From: an uncultured Spirochaetales bacterium
Lineage (GTDB): Bacteria; Spirochaetota; Spirochaetia; Sphaerochaetales; Sphaerochaetaceae
Assembly: GCA_944390025.1 (NCBI GenBank)
Contig: CALXOK010000020.1
Span: forward strand, 1 to 37,192
Length of the DNA stretch: 37,192 nucleotides
Reading direction: 5' to 3'
Shown: one piece after another, positions 17,101 through 25,210 of the stretch
How positions within the stretch are numbered: the first letter of the stretch is position 1
How the letters are laid out: every line of letters begins with the position of its first letter
Made by a program: the position numbers and the translations under genes
Notes under the pieces: model-generated
What the model saw: the letters and a program-made list of their open reading frames with translations, nothing else
Databases searched by the model: none
What the model was told of the DNA's origin: nothing

Positions 17101-17319
17101 AGAAACCAAAAGGGGTTCACGCCCCGGTTTATTCCATCCGGCTGGTGCAGGAGATGCCGGATGCGAAGCTGAGGGAAACACTTCTGCATCTGGTATGACT
17201 CATGGGGTTATGCCAGCAGTTCAATATGTTCACCATGCCCAGTCCTGACAGGGCCGGGGCTATATACAGACACAGGGGAGGTCATGGCAGGCCAGATTAG
17301 AATTCTGCCAGTTTGATTT
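17101..17319 (+). ncRNA. structured leader or small RNA upstream of the FecR-like gene
   Basis: Reading on the plus strand, four consecutive hairpins can be drawn. H1 pairs 17103-17107 with 17126-17130 and 17112-17115 with 17122-17125, with an A4 bulge. H2 pairs 17136-17142 with 17156-17162 (seven pairs). H3 pairs 17163-17168 with 17181-17187, with one bulged base. H4 pairs 17190-17196 with 17210-17216 (seven pairs, one wobble). A weaker fifth pairs 17237-17240 with 17251-17254. No known riboswitch signature (TPP, cobalamin, SAM, FMN, lysine, glycine, c-di-GMP-I) was recognised. No terminator T-run is seen, so control would act on translation. Confidence 0.5.
17274..17316 (+). promoter_or_regulatory. 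strong SD with short open frame and hairpin before the FecR-like start
   Basis: AGGGGAGG (17274-17281) is the only good Shine-Dalgarno upstream, but it lies 38 bases before the ATG at 17320. Between them TGGCAG (17285-17290) pairs with CTGCCA (17305-17310). Folding this stem would bring the Shine-Dalgarno to a workable distance. The same interval also contains a ten-codon frame, ATG 17284 to TGA 17316, ending three bases before the main ATG. A leader peptide or a folded spacer are both possible. Confidence 0.4.
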
Positions 17320-18348
17320 ATGAAAAAAGCCGCATTGTTCCTTGTCATCATTCTTTCTCTTTCTGCAATGCTCTTCGCTGCAGACGGACTTTATATAAAA
17401 AGCGGAGAAGCCGAGCTCTACAATCCATGGGGGATGAGCGTGGAAGCAGGCGGAAGCATAAGCGATTCCGGATATGTCGTGCGTTCAAGTCAGGATGCGA
17501 CACTGGACTCCCCCTTCGGCCAGATTGACCTTGCAGGAGGAAGCCTGCTTGCTGTCACAGGATTCAGCACATCAGAGCCGAGCATCTACCTTGTTGACGG
17601 ACAGATGAGTGTCCGTCTTACCACCCTTTCCCGCCTCACTGTCTACACAAGCAGTGCAAGCTACTATCTGACAGGAAGCGGAGAATACCACTTTTTATAT
17701 ACTTCTGACAGCGATATCGCGATAAACAATTCCGCCTTCCCCGTAAGCGTATATGATGCTCTCAGACGTGAGGAATCAGTCATCCAGCCATATCACTACA
17801 GCGACCTGATTGCCCATAAGCTGGACATTCCTCTTGTCGCACAGCACGATGTGGTCCAGGAAGGAGAACATTACACAATCTCAGGAACATACTCATTCAG
17901 AGGACTGAGCATGAGCTATTCCCTCTCCAGTGCAGGATACGGACACGTAAGCTACCCGGCAGGCTATGTCACCCAGAGTAACCTTGCGTACTTCTTCTCT
18001 CAGTACGCTAAGCACTGTCCTTTCCCTGTTGAAGGTGTCACATACACACTTGATTCTGACGGAGAGCTTTCCCTCACCTATCCTGATATCTACACCCAGG
18101 AAGAAATCAGCAGCGTCGCTGAAGACTTCCTCATCTATCTCGACAACTACCTTGCATCAGTATTCACACCGGCTTCTCCTCTCTTCAGCAGCGTGAAGGC
18201 TGAAGTTGAGAGGATTCCTGCCTCTCCTGACACCCCCGCTTCTGATACAGTGAGCACAATCGTGGAGGAAACTGAAACGCCAGCAGAGGATGCCGAGGTT
18301 CCTCCTGCCCCTTTCCTGGTGGCTCCCTGGACACTGGTGGAAGACTGA
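17320..18348 (+). CDS. FecR-like exported protein, N-terminal part of a probable larger protein
   Basis: The frame has 342 residues. A signal peptide (MKKAALFLVIILSLSAMLFA) is followed by an all-beta region of about 30-130 that resembles a FecR domain (IKSGEAELY..., VVRSSQDATLDSPFGQIDLAGGSLL, IYLVDGQMSVRL). A second beta-rich stretch and a Pro/Ala/Glu/Thr-rich linker (about 290-330) follow. It ends at TGA 18346-18348, where an open frame one base back continues for another 814 codons with a C-terminal beta-barrel. I read the two as halves of one protein. No Shine-Dalgarno lies directly before the ATG. Function is unknown; display of a FecR-like domain from an outer-membrane barrel is an inference. 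Confidence 0.75.
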   Translation: MKKAALFLVIILSLSAMLFAADGLYIKSGEAELYNPWGMSVEAGGSISDSGYVVRSSQDATLDSPFGQIDLAGGSLLAVTGFSTSEPSIYLVDGQMSVRLTTLSRLTVYTSSASYYLTGSGEYHFLYTSDSDIAINNSAFPVSVYDALRREESVIQPYHYSDLIAHKLDIPLVAQHDVVQEGEHYTISGTYSFRGLSMSYSLSSAGYGHVSYPAGYVTQSNLAYFFSQYAKHCPFPVEGVTYTLDSDGELSLTYPDIYTQEEISSVAEDFLIYLDNYLASVFTPASPLFSSVKAEVERIPASPDTPASDTVSTIVEETETPAEDAEVPPAPFLVAPWTLVED

Positions 18349-20786
18349 AAAAACCTGAAATAAGGGGAATCATAGCAAAAGAGGATGAAGACGGGGAGGA
18401 TGTCATCTACCCTCCCCAGAGTCCATTTGAACTCTACATCAGGACACATCTTGAAAAGAAGGCGGGACAGAATCCTGTCTTCTCTTTCAGCTTTCTTCCA
18501 GAATACCGTCTGGACGGTTTTCTCATACGTTTAAACTTCGATCCGTACCACATAATGGATACAGACGGGATTGGCACAGGACGCGGCCTGTGGAGCTACA
18601 TCACTGGTTTCATAGACAACCTGAGCATCAGTACGGAAATCTTCACTCTGGACATCTCGTATGACCTTATTCTTCCATCTGATGCCTTCGGTGTCTCGTC
18701 TGCCCTGACAAACTCATTCATCAACAGCGCTTTCCCTCTTCAGCTTCTCAGCAGGATGGATACAGACATCTATTCACATACTTTCAGCATAAGTGACCTG
18801 AGGTTCAATGATGAAAGGACCTATTTCAACTACAACGGCCATATCACATTCCCGTTCTGGCCGAGCCGCATAGGCTTTTCACTGCTTGCTGAAATCACGG
18901 ACCTCGAGTCCTCCTCATCAAGGTATTACCCGGAAATCTATCTGGCAACTCCGTTATTTTATTCTGACAGCCTCAGTCTTGACCTGCAGGTGACTGGTGC
19001 GATGATGCTTGACTCATCATTCCATCCATCCGGCTGGGGACTCAAGATTTCCAGTCCGCTGACCTTTTCCGCCTTCACTTTCGACACAGGCATCGCAATG
19101 ACAAACGGAAGCTTGCAGTACGGGCGTCTGCTTAACGGATATGAGACACACAGAGACAACAAGAATACTGTGATTCTCTACTCGTCACTCTTCTACGACA
19201 CAGACGGCTTTGATGTGGTCGCTGACCTCCAGCTCCCGATGGACACAGGAACGGGTAAATTCGTCACTGGTGAAGACTATCTGTCTCTTGAGCTGTCATT
19301 CCAGATGTTCGGCATAAGCTTCTCAGCAGGCTTCAGAAGCCGCGGACTCTTCACGGAGGACTTCAACCACGCCGTGAGGACCTACAGCCAGAGCTTTGTC
19401 TCCATGGGATACCGCAACGATGCGATAAGCACTTCCCTTTCCTTCAATTTCAATGAGAACCTGGAGCCTGAAATCACGCTGACAGCCACTATCGCGACAT
19501 ACAAGGCACTGTTCTCAAAAACCGGAGAGCTTGCCACAAGCCCTTCCTGGATGGATATCACACTGTTCACAGGCTACAGCCACGATGCGAGCTCATCCAT
19601 CTTCATCAGACCGGTTCTTTCCTTCACATGGGGCGAATCCAACAGGCTCGCCCTCCGCCTCCCTCTGGCCTTCTCCACAGACAGCGAGAACTTCATCATT
19701 GTCAGTGAAAATGACAACACATGGTTCAACTTCGGTCTTGGCAACGACTCCTCAATCGAAATCTTCTTTGATTTCCTGACAGACCTTTCTTCAGTGATTG
19801 AGGAAGCATCTTTCTCCCAGAAAGGAAGCTTTTTGTATTTCATCGCCACAAGGGATGCTGATGAAATGCCCTCCACACTGTTTTCCGGTTTCCGTGCCCA
19901 TGGAAAGGAGGACCATCTCAGCCTGAATACAGGCTTCAACACCTCTTCAGGAGCCTCAGTGAATCTCTTTGTGGACAACATGGAACTTCCGCGCCTTTTC
20001 AATCTGACAATAAGCATCACACCTATGAGGACGCACGGACCGCGCATGATTCTCGACAATCTTCTCGACATCAGCTTCAGCGATTCAGACTTCATGGCAT
20101 ACCTCATCACTCAGCTGAGCATTGAGCAGGACTTCATTGACGGAAATCTTGTCTTCAGGCTGTTTGGCAACACTTATTCAGACTTCTCGCCCCATCACTT
20201 TGACACCCACTTCACTGATGCCAGAGACCTCAGTCTCAGCGGAGGCCTAGACATCAGCTTCACCTCAGGAGACCTTTCCTTCATCCTGTCAGGCGGAGTC
20301 GGTGCAGGCCGGGCAAGACGTGTCTGGTACGATGAGTTCAGCTGGCGCGATGCCCTGTCTGTCCCGGATATTGAGAATCTTGAAGGGATAAGCCCGTTCG
20401 CCTCAGCCGGATTGAAGTGGGACAACGGACGCTTTTCTTTGTCTGTGAACTACAGTGTCGATGATTTCACATCAATCGGAGAAAAAGGCACAGACAGGTT
20501 CTCGGCATCCCTTGCTTACAGCTACAACGATTTCATTATCTCCTTCAGCTGGTCTCACAGGAATTTCTTCGGCTGGCTCAGCCATATAGACAGCATCAAT
20601 CCCTTTGACGGAGAGGATTCCCTGTGGGCAGTATCTCTTGAGAAGACACTGGGACATCTGAGCTTCTACACATCCGTCTATCTTGCCCGGGAACTTGAGC
20701 GTGATGAGACCTGGCTGAATGTCGTGGTCCCGTCACACAGCTCGACTTATCTGGGATTTTCACTTATAACTAGTCTGAGGTTCTGA
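18345..20786 (+). CDS. outer-membrane beta-barrel reading frame lacking a start, probable frameshifted C-terminal part
   Basis: This frame is open from 18276 to 20786, but the first ATG/GTG/TTG after the preceding stop is ATG 18555. The roughly 70 codons before that ATG still look coding (QSPFELYIRTHLEKKAG, FSFSFLPEYRLDGFLIRLNF). The body is a long series of alternating amphipathic strands ending in ITSLRF, with a terminal Phe as in BAM-assembled porin-like barrels. It has no signal peptide of its own, which a barrel needs; the FecR-like frame supplies one. A conservative start would be ATG 18555 (743 residues). A CTG at 18345 overlapping the TGA is the only alternative start. A one-base indel or sequencing error would fuse both frames into about 1155 residues. 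Confidence 0.75.
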   Translation: MKKPEIRGIIAKEDEDGEDVIYPPQSPFELYIRTHLEKKAGQNPVFSFSFLPEYRLDGFLIRLNFDPYHIMDTDGIGTGRGLWSYITGFIDNLSISTEIFTLDISYDLILPSDAFGVSSALTNSFINSAFPLQLLSRMDTDIYSHTFSISDLRFNDERTYFNYNGHITFPFWPSRIGFSLLAEITDLESSSSRYYPEIYLATPLFYSDSLSLDLQVTGAMMLDSSFHPSGWGLKISSPLTFSAFTFDTGIAMTNGSLQYGRLLNGYETHRDNKNTVILYSSLFYDTDGFDVVADLQLPMDTGTGKFVTGEDYLSLELSFQMFGISFSAGFRSRGLFTEDFNHAVRTYSQSFVSMGYRNDAISTSLSFNFNENLEPEITLTATIATYKALFSKTGELATSPSWMDITLFTGYSHDASSSIFIRPVLSFTWGESNRLALRLPLAFSTDSENFIIVSENDNTWFNFGLGNDSSIEIFFDFLTDLSSVIEEASFSQKGSFLYFIATRDADEMPSTLFSGFRAHGKEDHLSLNTGFNTSSGASVNLFVDNMELPRLFNLTISITPMRTHGPRMILDNLLDISFSDSDFMAYLITQLSIEQDFIDGNLVFRLFGNTYSDFSPHHFDTHFTDARDLSLSGGLDISFTSGDLSFILSGGVGAGRARRVWYDEFSWRDALSVPDIENLEGISPFASAGLKWDNGRFSLSVNYSVDDFTSIGEKGTDRFSASLAYSYNDFIISFSWSHRNFFGWLSHIDSINPFDGEDSLWAVSLEKTLGHLSFYTSVYLARELERDETWLNVVVPSHSSTYLGFSLITSLRF

Positions 20787-20787
20787 T

Positions 20788-22602
20788 ATGTCTGAAATCA
20801 AGAAACTGGATCCGATGCTCTCCAGCCGCATAGCCGCAGGAGAAGTCATAGAGCGTCCTCAGAGCGTGGCACGTGAGCTTATCGACAATGCGATTGATGC
20901 CCATGCGGATGAAATCGCACTCTCCCTTACAGGAGGTGGCATTGACGAGCTTGTCGTCACTGATAACGGAAAGGGAATCATGAAGGAGGACCTGCCTGCC
21001 GCAGTGCTTCAGTATGCGACAAGCAAGATAAGCGAGCCTGACGACCTTTATCATATCCACACCATGGGCTTCAGAGGAGAGGCTCTGCACTCTGTGGCAG
21101 CAGTTTCCCGACTTACAATCTCATCTTCCTATAAAGGTGAAAGCCCATGGACATTGTGCGTTGATAACAATGAGGTATTTCCTCTAACCCCTGGCGGTCC
21201 GGACAGAGGAACTATTGTCAAAGTCGAGAATCTCTTTTCCCAGATAAAGGCCAGACGGAGCTTCCTGAAACGCCCCTCCAGCGAGGCGAACCTCTGCCGC
21301 AACATGCTTCTTTCAAAAGCCATGGCCTTCCCTGAGATCCACTTCACGTTCATTCAGGATGGAGCCATCAGGGCAGACCTGCCAAAGCGCAGCACGCTCT
21401 TTGACCGCGTCATGGACATCCTCACGCTTGATGAAAGCTTCAGCCGCAAGGATTTCATATATCTTGAGAAAGAATGCGCAGACTTCTCGATTCGCCTTGT
21501 GACAAGTCTTCCCGGCATTCACCGCTCAGACAGGAGCAGGATAAAGGTTTACGTCAATTCAAGGGCGGTTGACGAGTATTCACTCGTCCAGTCAGTCGTC
21601 TACGGCTATGGTGAGATTCTTCCAGGAGGAGCCTTCCCCTACTCAGTGCTCTTCATCGATGACAATCCAGAGCTTGTCGACTTCAATATCCATCCGGCAA
21701 AGAAGGAAGTCAGGCTCAGAAACAAGGCTGAAATCCATCATGAGGTTCACACCCTGATTCATTCTTCCCTTCCACGTCAGATTCCCACAATCGTGAAAAA
21801 GGACGAACAGGCCTGGCTTGAGCCTGTTGCCAGGTCAGCCACGAGCTGGACTGATGCGGACTTCACACGTGACAGCATTCGTCATGACACTTTCACCGAT
21901 CACAGGAAAAGAACGGATGAATCCGTCAGTGAGAAGCCTTCAGACCCGCAGTGGCTTGAGAAGGCCAAGGAGCTCTTCTCAAAGAAAAGAGAGGCTAAAG
22001 AGGAACCTGTATATGAGAAGACGGCTGTCAGGCAGGAGGACTTCTGGAAGCCTGATGAAAAAACAGATTTCAACTATTTAGGACAGGCATTCAGGCTCTT
22101 TCTTGTATGCACGAAAGGAGATGATCTGTATCTTGTCGACCAGCATGCGGCTCATGAGAGGATTCTTTTCAACGAGCTTAGAGAGCAGAAAGACGTGCAG
22201 AAGCTTCTCATCCCTCATGAATTTGAGGTTGACGGTGATGTGGATGCCTTCCTTTGCGAGAATGCTTATATCTACACGCAATACGGCATCTCGCTTGCAC
22301 AGAAGGGTGACAGGCTGTGGGAGCTTACAAGCATACCCCACAGTGCGAAAGAAAATGAGGACAAGCTTGTCAGCTTCATAAAGAACGCTGTCGGGAGCGA
22401 GGATGAGATTGAGGCCGGGCTCTATTCACTGGTAGCCTGCCGTGGCGCCATAAAAGCAGGAGACTTTGTCGATGACATCACCGCAAAGGCCCTGCTGGAG
22501 AAAGTCTTCAGCCTTGAGGACCCTGTCTGCCCTCATGGAAGGACCTTTGTCATAAGAATCAGTCAGAAAGAGCTGCGTCAGATGGTCGGCCGGACTGTAT
22601 GA
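20788..22602 (+). CDS. mutL: DNA mismatch repair protein MutL
   Basis: The 604-residue protein has the GHKL ATPase at the N-terminus: SRIAAGEVIERP, ELIDNAIDA, DNGKGI and TMGFRGEAL are all intact. The C-terminal dimerisation domain carries DQHAAHERI near residue 450, then ACRGAIKAGD and CPHGR. These resemble the metal-binding motifs of endonuclease-type MutL, as expected in bacteria without MutH. The last Glu of DQHA-x2-E-x4-E is shifted by one residue. GAGG lies eight bases before the ATG, and the gene begins one base after the barrel stop, so it may be co-transcribed with it. Its end overlaps a convergent lipoprotein gene by 44 bases. Confidence 0.95.
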   Translation: MSEIKKLDPMLSSRIAAGEVIERPQSVARELIDNAIDAHADEIALSLTGGGIDELVVTDNGKGIMKEDLPAAVLQYATSKISEPDDLYHIHTMGFRGEALHSVAAVSRLTISSSYKGESPWTLCVDNNEVFPLTPGGPDRGTIVKVENLFSQIKARRSFLKRPSSEANLCRNMLLSKAMAFPEIHFTFIQDGAIRADLPKRSTLFDRVMDILTLDESFSRKDFIYLEKECADFSIRLVTSLPGIHRSDRSRIKVYVNSRAVDEYSLVQSVVYGYGEILPGGAFPYSVLFIDDNPELVDFNIHPAKKEVRLRNKAEIHHEVHTLIHSSLPRQIPTIVKKDEQAWLEPVARSATSWTDADFTRDSIRHDTFTDHRKRTDESVSEKPSDPQWLEKAKELFSKKREAKEEPVYEKTAVRQEDFWKPDEKTDFNYLGQAFRLFLVCTKGDDLYLVDQHAAHERILFNELREQKDVQKLLIPHEFEVDGDVDAFLCENAYIYTQYGISLAQKGDRLWELTSIPHSAKENEDKLVSFIKNAVGSEDEIEAGLYSLVACRGAIKAGDFVDDITAKALLEKVFSLEDPVCPHGRTFVIRISQKELRQMVGRTV

Positions 22603-23050
22603 CGCATACCGCGTTGCCGTAGTTATCCCGGCTCTCTCCATCCATCGTGGCAAGCTCTTCAGATGTATAATGCTGCCTGTGGTATGTCACATCGCCGCTG
22701 GCAGTCCTACCGTCTGATGCGATAAGAGTGTAAGTGTAAAGACCTTCTTCAAAAGCTGATGTGCGGCTTGTCCTGAGCCTGTCGCTTGTATAGACACCGT
22801 CCTGCCCTTCAAGCATGCCTTCCCAGGTAAGACCTGAAGGAGAAGAAAGAGAGAAGGAATAATCATCACTGACTGCAGTGACAACAGTAAGAGTGAGGCT
22901 TTCATCAACTGAAGAAATCTCTCCTTCAGTAATGGTATACTGCGCACTGCTTTCAAGGCGGGCTGAAGACGGCGTGAAATCCTCACCCCCGCAGGAGGTG
23001 AGGATGAGGATTATGATGGCAATCAGATAAAAAAACTTATTTCGCAGCAT
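22559..23050 (-). CDS. predicted lipoprotein of unknown function
   Basis: The protein has 163 residues and starts with a lipoprotein signal peptide (MLRNKFFYLIAIIILILTSC). LTSC is the lipobox, with Cys20 as the lipidated residue. The remainder is Ser/Thr-rich with a beta-sandwich feel (YSFSLSSPSGLTWEG, YTYTLIASDGRTASGD) and no named domain. The start overlaps the acyltransferase stop by 14 bases. The end overlaps mutL by 44 bases on the other strand. It is the last gene of a three-gene run. Confidence 0.75.
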   Translation of the reverse strand: MLRNKFFYLIAIIILILTSCGGEDFTPSSARLESSAQYTITEGEISSVDESLTLTVVTAVSDDYSFSLSSPSGLTWEGMLEGQDGVYTSDRLRTSRTSAFEEGLYTYTLIASDGRTASGDVTYHRQHYTSEELATMDGESRDNYGNAVCVIQSGRPSDAALSD

Positions 23051-24170
23051 TCAGGGCGCTTCTCACAGGGTTGGCATAGCTGTTGAGAATGAAGTCGCGC
23101 ACACTCTCATTGAGATGGGCAAAACGGGACAGGAAGGCTTTTTTGTCAAAGCCCTCATATTTGTCACTGTTCTCCTCGTTGCCGCAAAGCATGTCATAGC
23201 TGAACCAGTTTGTAGGCCAGAGCATGTAGTCTGAATGAATCTGCCTGTCAAGTTCAGCGGCAACGCTTTCAGGATCAGCATATTCCCCTGTCAGCTCACT
23301 GCCTACACTGATGTGCACACGTCCCTTGTAACCTCTCAGGCCGCGGATCATTGAGAAGACATCCTCATGGCTGCTCTTGTTGTACTCGCCATTTTCAATT
23401 GTGATGACTTCCTCGCGTGCCTTGGCGATGTCATTGGGATCATACTCATAGCTCACGGCAACAGGCACGATGTGGCAGGAGCGGATTGTATCAGCAAAAC
23501 TGATACCCTTTCTCCTGTTTGCAAGAAAGAGCATCTTGATGATTGAAGGATGTGTCACGTCAAGACCGTCCTTGCTTCTTCCGCTCTTCTGGGCAACCCA
23601 GATGGACTTTCCGCTTGCGATTTTCTCGACAAAGTACTCTGACAGTCTTATTGTCTCAAGGTATTTCTCGCGCACAGGCAGGTCACGCTTGACAATGATG
23701 GCGCCATTGAGCTTGAAGATATCCTCCACAGCCTTGTTGGCAAGCAGGTTGTCACCGATGGCCATCTCGCAAAGGCCCTTCCCGCTTCTGTAAAGAGCAA
23801 GGTCAAGCAATGCACAGTCAAGTACGATATCGCGGTGATTTGAGATGAAAAGATAGCTCTTTCCGGCATCGAGATTCTCAAGTCCGCTGAAAGTGAAGCC
23901 GTCAATCGTGTCACTGATTATTGATTCAAGGAAGACACCGCATGTGATGGACTTCTGGAAATCATCATAACCGTGAACGTCATCAAGGCGTGAAAGGACA
24001 CCTTTCACGAAGGCCGCCCTCTTTGCGTATGTAGCCTCATCAAGGCCAGGGTACATTGCATTTGCAAGGGCATAGATGAACTGCGGATTCTGTTTCAGCC
24101 TCTGGCACGCAGCCTCAGACTCTTCTCTGTTGTATGGTTCGATATCCAAAAACTTGCTTCTGTCAAACAT
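23037..24170 (-). CDS. glycerol-phosphate-type acyltransferase (PlsB/PlsC-like)
   Basis: The 377-residue protein has an acyltransferase core: FISNHRDIVLD (catalytic His, then Asp), a GAIIVKRD substrate segment and the IWVAQKSGRSKDG block. The spacing H-x5-D differs from the usual H-x4-D of PlsC. I recall the same HRDIVLD form in some bacterial glycerol acyltransferases, so it is probably functional. The likely role is acyl transfer in phospholipid synthesis at the inner membrane. ATG 24168-24170 overlaps the previous stop by one base (TAATG) and has GGAGAG upstream, so I prefer it to the longer frame from 24215. Confidence 0.82.
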   Translation of the reverse strand: MFDRSKFLDIEPYNREESEAACQRLKQNPQFIYALANAMYPGLDEATYAKRAAFVKGVLSRLDDVHGYDDFQKSITCGVFLESIISDTIDGFTFSGLENLDAGKSYLFISNHRDIVLDCALLDLALYRSGKGLCEMAIGDNLLANKAVEDIFKLNGAIIVKRDLPVREKYLETIRLSEYFVEKIASGKSIWVAQKSGRSKDGLDVTHPSIIKMLFLANRRKGISFADTIRSCHIVPVAVSYEYDPNDIAKAREEVITIENGEYNKSSHEDVFSMIRGLRGYKGRVHISVGSELTGEYADPESVAAELDRQIHSDYMLWPTNWFSYDMLCGNEENSDKYEGFDKKAFLSRFAHLNESVRDFILNSYANPVRSALNAAK

Positions 24171-25156
24171 TATCTCTCTCCACTGAGCTTTCTGATGTAC
24201 TGGGTGCGCTCCCACAGGCTTCCGTTAGCCATGTTCTCCTGAGCAAGACGGCCTTTGAAATCCCCGATGCACTTGAATCCATGTCTGTCCATCCAGGATG
24301 AAAGGGTCTCACACATTGATTCTATGACGCCCAGATCCTTCATTGCGGCTGTACAGACCTGTGTACAGGCGGCACCTGCCAGGAGCATTTTTATCACAGT
24401 CTGGCCATCGTGAATACCCGTGGAGGCCGCAAGGTCACATTTGACCTCAGCACTCATCAAGGCAATCCAGCGCAGCGTGTCCGCATATTCATGGGCACTT
24501 GAGAGCGGATTGGCCTCTCTTGAGAGCGTCATGGACTCGATGTCGATATCAGGGCGGTAGAACCGGTTGAAAAGCACCAGACCGTCGGCACCGGCACTGT
24601 CCATCGACTTGATGATGCTGGCAAGAGAAGAATACTTGTATCCGATTTTAACGCTGATTTTCGCATCAGATGCCTTTCGAACCGCACTGACGAACTCAAT
24701 GGCCTTCCTGTCAACAACAGCGCCTTCTGTGCGGCTGTCTGCAGCTATCGGGTAATAGTTCAGCTCGATGGCATCAGCTCCTGCAGCCTCAAACTTCTTC
24801 AGGTATTCTGTCCATCCGGAAAGGTTCATGCAGTTGATTGATGCGATGACCGGGATATCAAGTTCCTTTTTCGCCTCTCTGACCAGGGAAAGATACTTGT
24901 CAAGATAATAGTCCCTGCTGACAGCCTCGTAATAGCTTGCTGCATCCCCATGATTCAGATACTGCTCGTTTTCAAGGATTTCCTTGTCAATCTGGCGGTC
25001 AATCTGCTCCTGGAAGATGGACTTGAGAACAACGGCTCCTGCTCCTTTTTCCTGACAGGCTTTCAGATGTCCGATATCGCCGGTAAGCGGGCTGGATGCG
25101 ATGACAACAGGGTTTCTCAATTCCAGTCCAAGGTATTCAACACTAAGATCAGCCAT
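24170..25156 (-). CDS. dihydroorotate dehydrogenase-like flavoprotein
   Basis: The 328-residue protein has the TIM-barrel FMN-binding fold of the class 1 dihydroorotate dehydrogenase family (NPVVIASSPLTG, IPVIASINCMNLSGW, ISVKIGYKYSS, ASTGIHDGQTVIKMLLAGA). The NxSCPN segment with the catalytic cysteine of true PyrD1 is replaced by ELNYYPIAADSR. It therefore belongs to the DHOD-like branch and may not make orotate. Its Shine-Dalgarno GAGGAG is eight bases before the ATG but lies inside a terminator-like hairpin. It is followed by the acyltransferase with a one-base overlap. A link to lipid or redox metabolism is speculative. Confidence 0.85.
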   Translation of the reverse strand: MADLSVEYLGLELRNPVVIASSPLTGDIGHLKACQEKGAGAVVLKSIFQEQIDRQIDKEILENEQYLNHGDAASYYEAVSRDYYLDKYLSLVREAKKELDIPVIASINCMNLSGWTEYLKKFEAAGADAIELNYYPIAADSRTEGAVVDRKAIEFVSAVRKASDAKISVKIGYKYSSLASIIKSMDSAGADGLVLFNRFYRPDIDIESMTLSREANPLSSAHEYADTLRWIALMSAEVKCDLAASTGIHDGQTVIKMLLAGAACTQVCTAAMKDLGVIESMCETLSSWMDRHGFKCIGDFKGRLAQENMANGSLWERTQYIRKLSGER

Positions 25157-25183
25157 AAAAAATACTCCTCAAAGGAGGAGTAT
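25157..25183 (-). terminator. terminator-like hairpin that contains the next gene's Shine-Dalgarno
   Basis: On the minus strand ATACTCCTC (25175-25183) pairs over nine bases with GAGGAGTAT (25162-25170) around a four-base loop, followed by six Ts (25157-25162). The form is that of an intrinsic terminator for the cysS-sigma-anti-sigma transcript. The 3' arm carries GAGGAG, the ribosome site of the DHOD-like gene whose ATG is at 25154-25156. The element could act as an attenuator. Confidence 0.7.
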
Positions 25184-25210
25184 AACATAAAAGAATGTGA
25201 AAAAGAATTC

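Noticed and set aside
17076..17319. Known riboswitch or SRP, tmRNA, RNase P or 6S RNA in the leader
   Set aside because: I could not find the conserved motifs of these families in the sequence, so no known class is assigned.
18346..18356. Programmed -1 frameshift on the A6 run between the FecR and barrel frames
   Set aside because: The A-run comes after the TGA stop, so a ribosome would terminate before slipping. No slippery heptamer precedes the stop. An indel is more likely.
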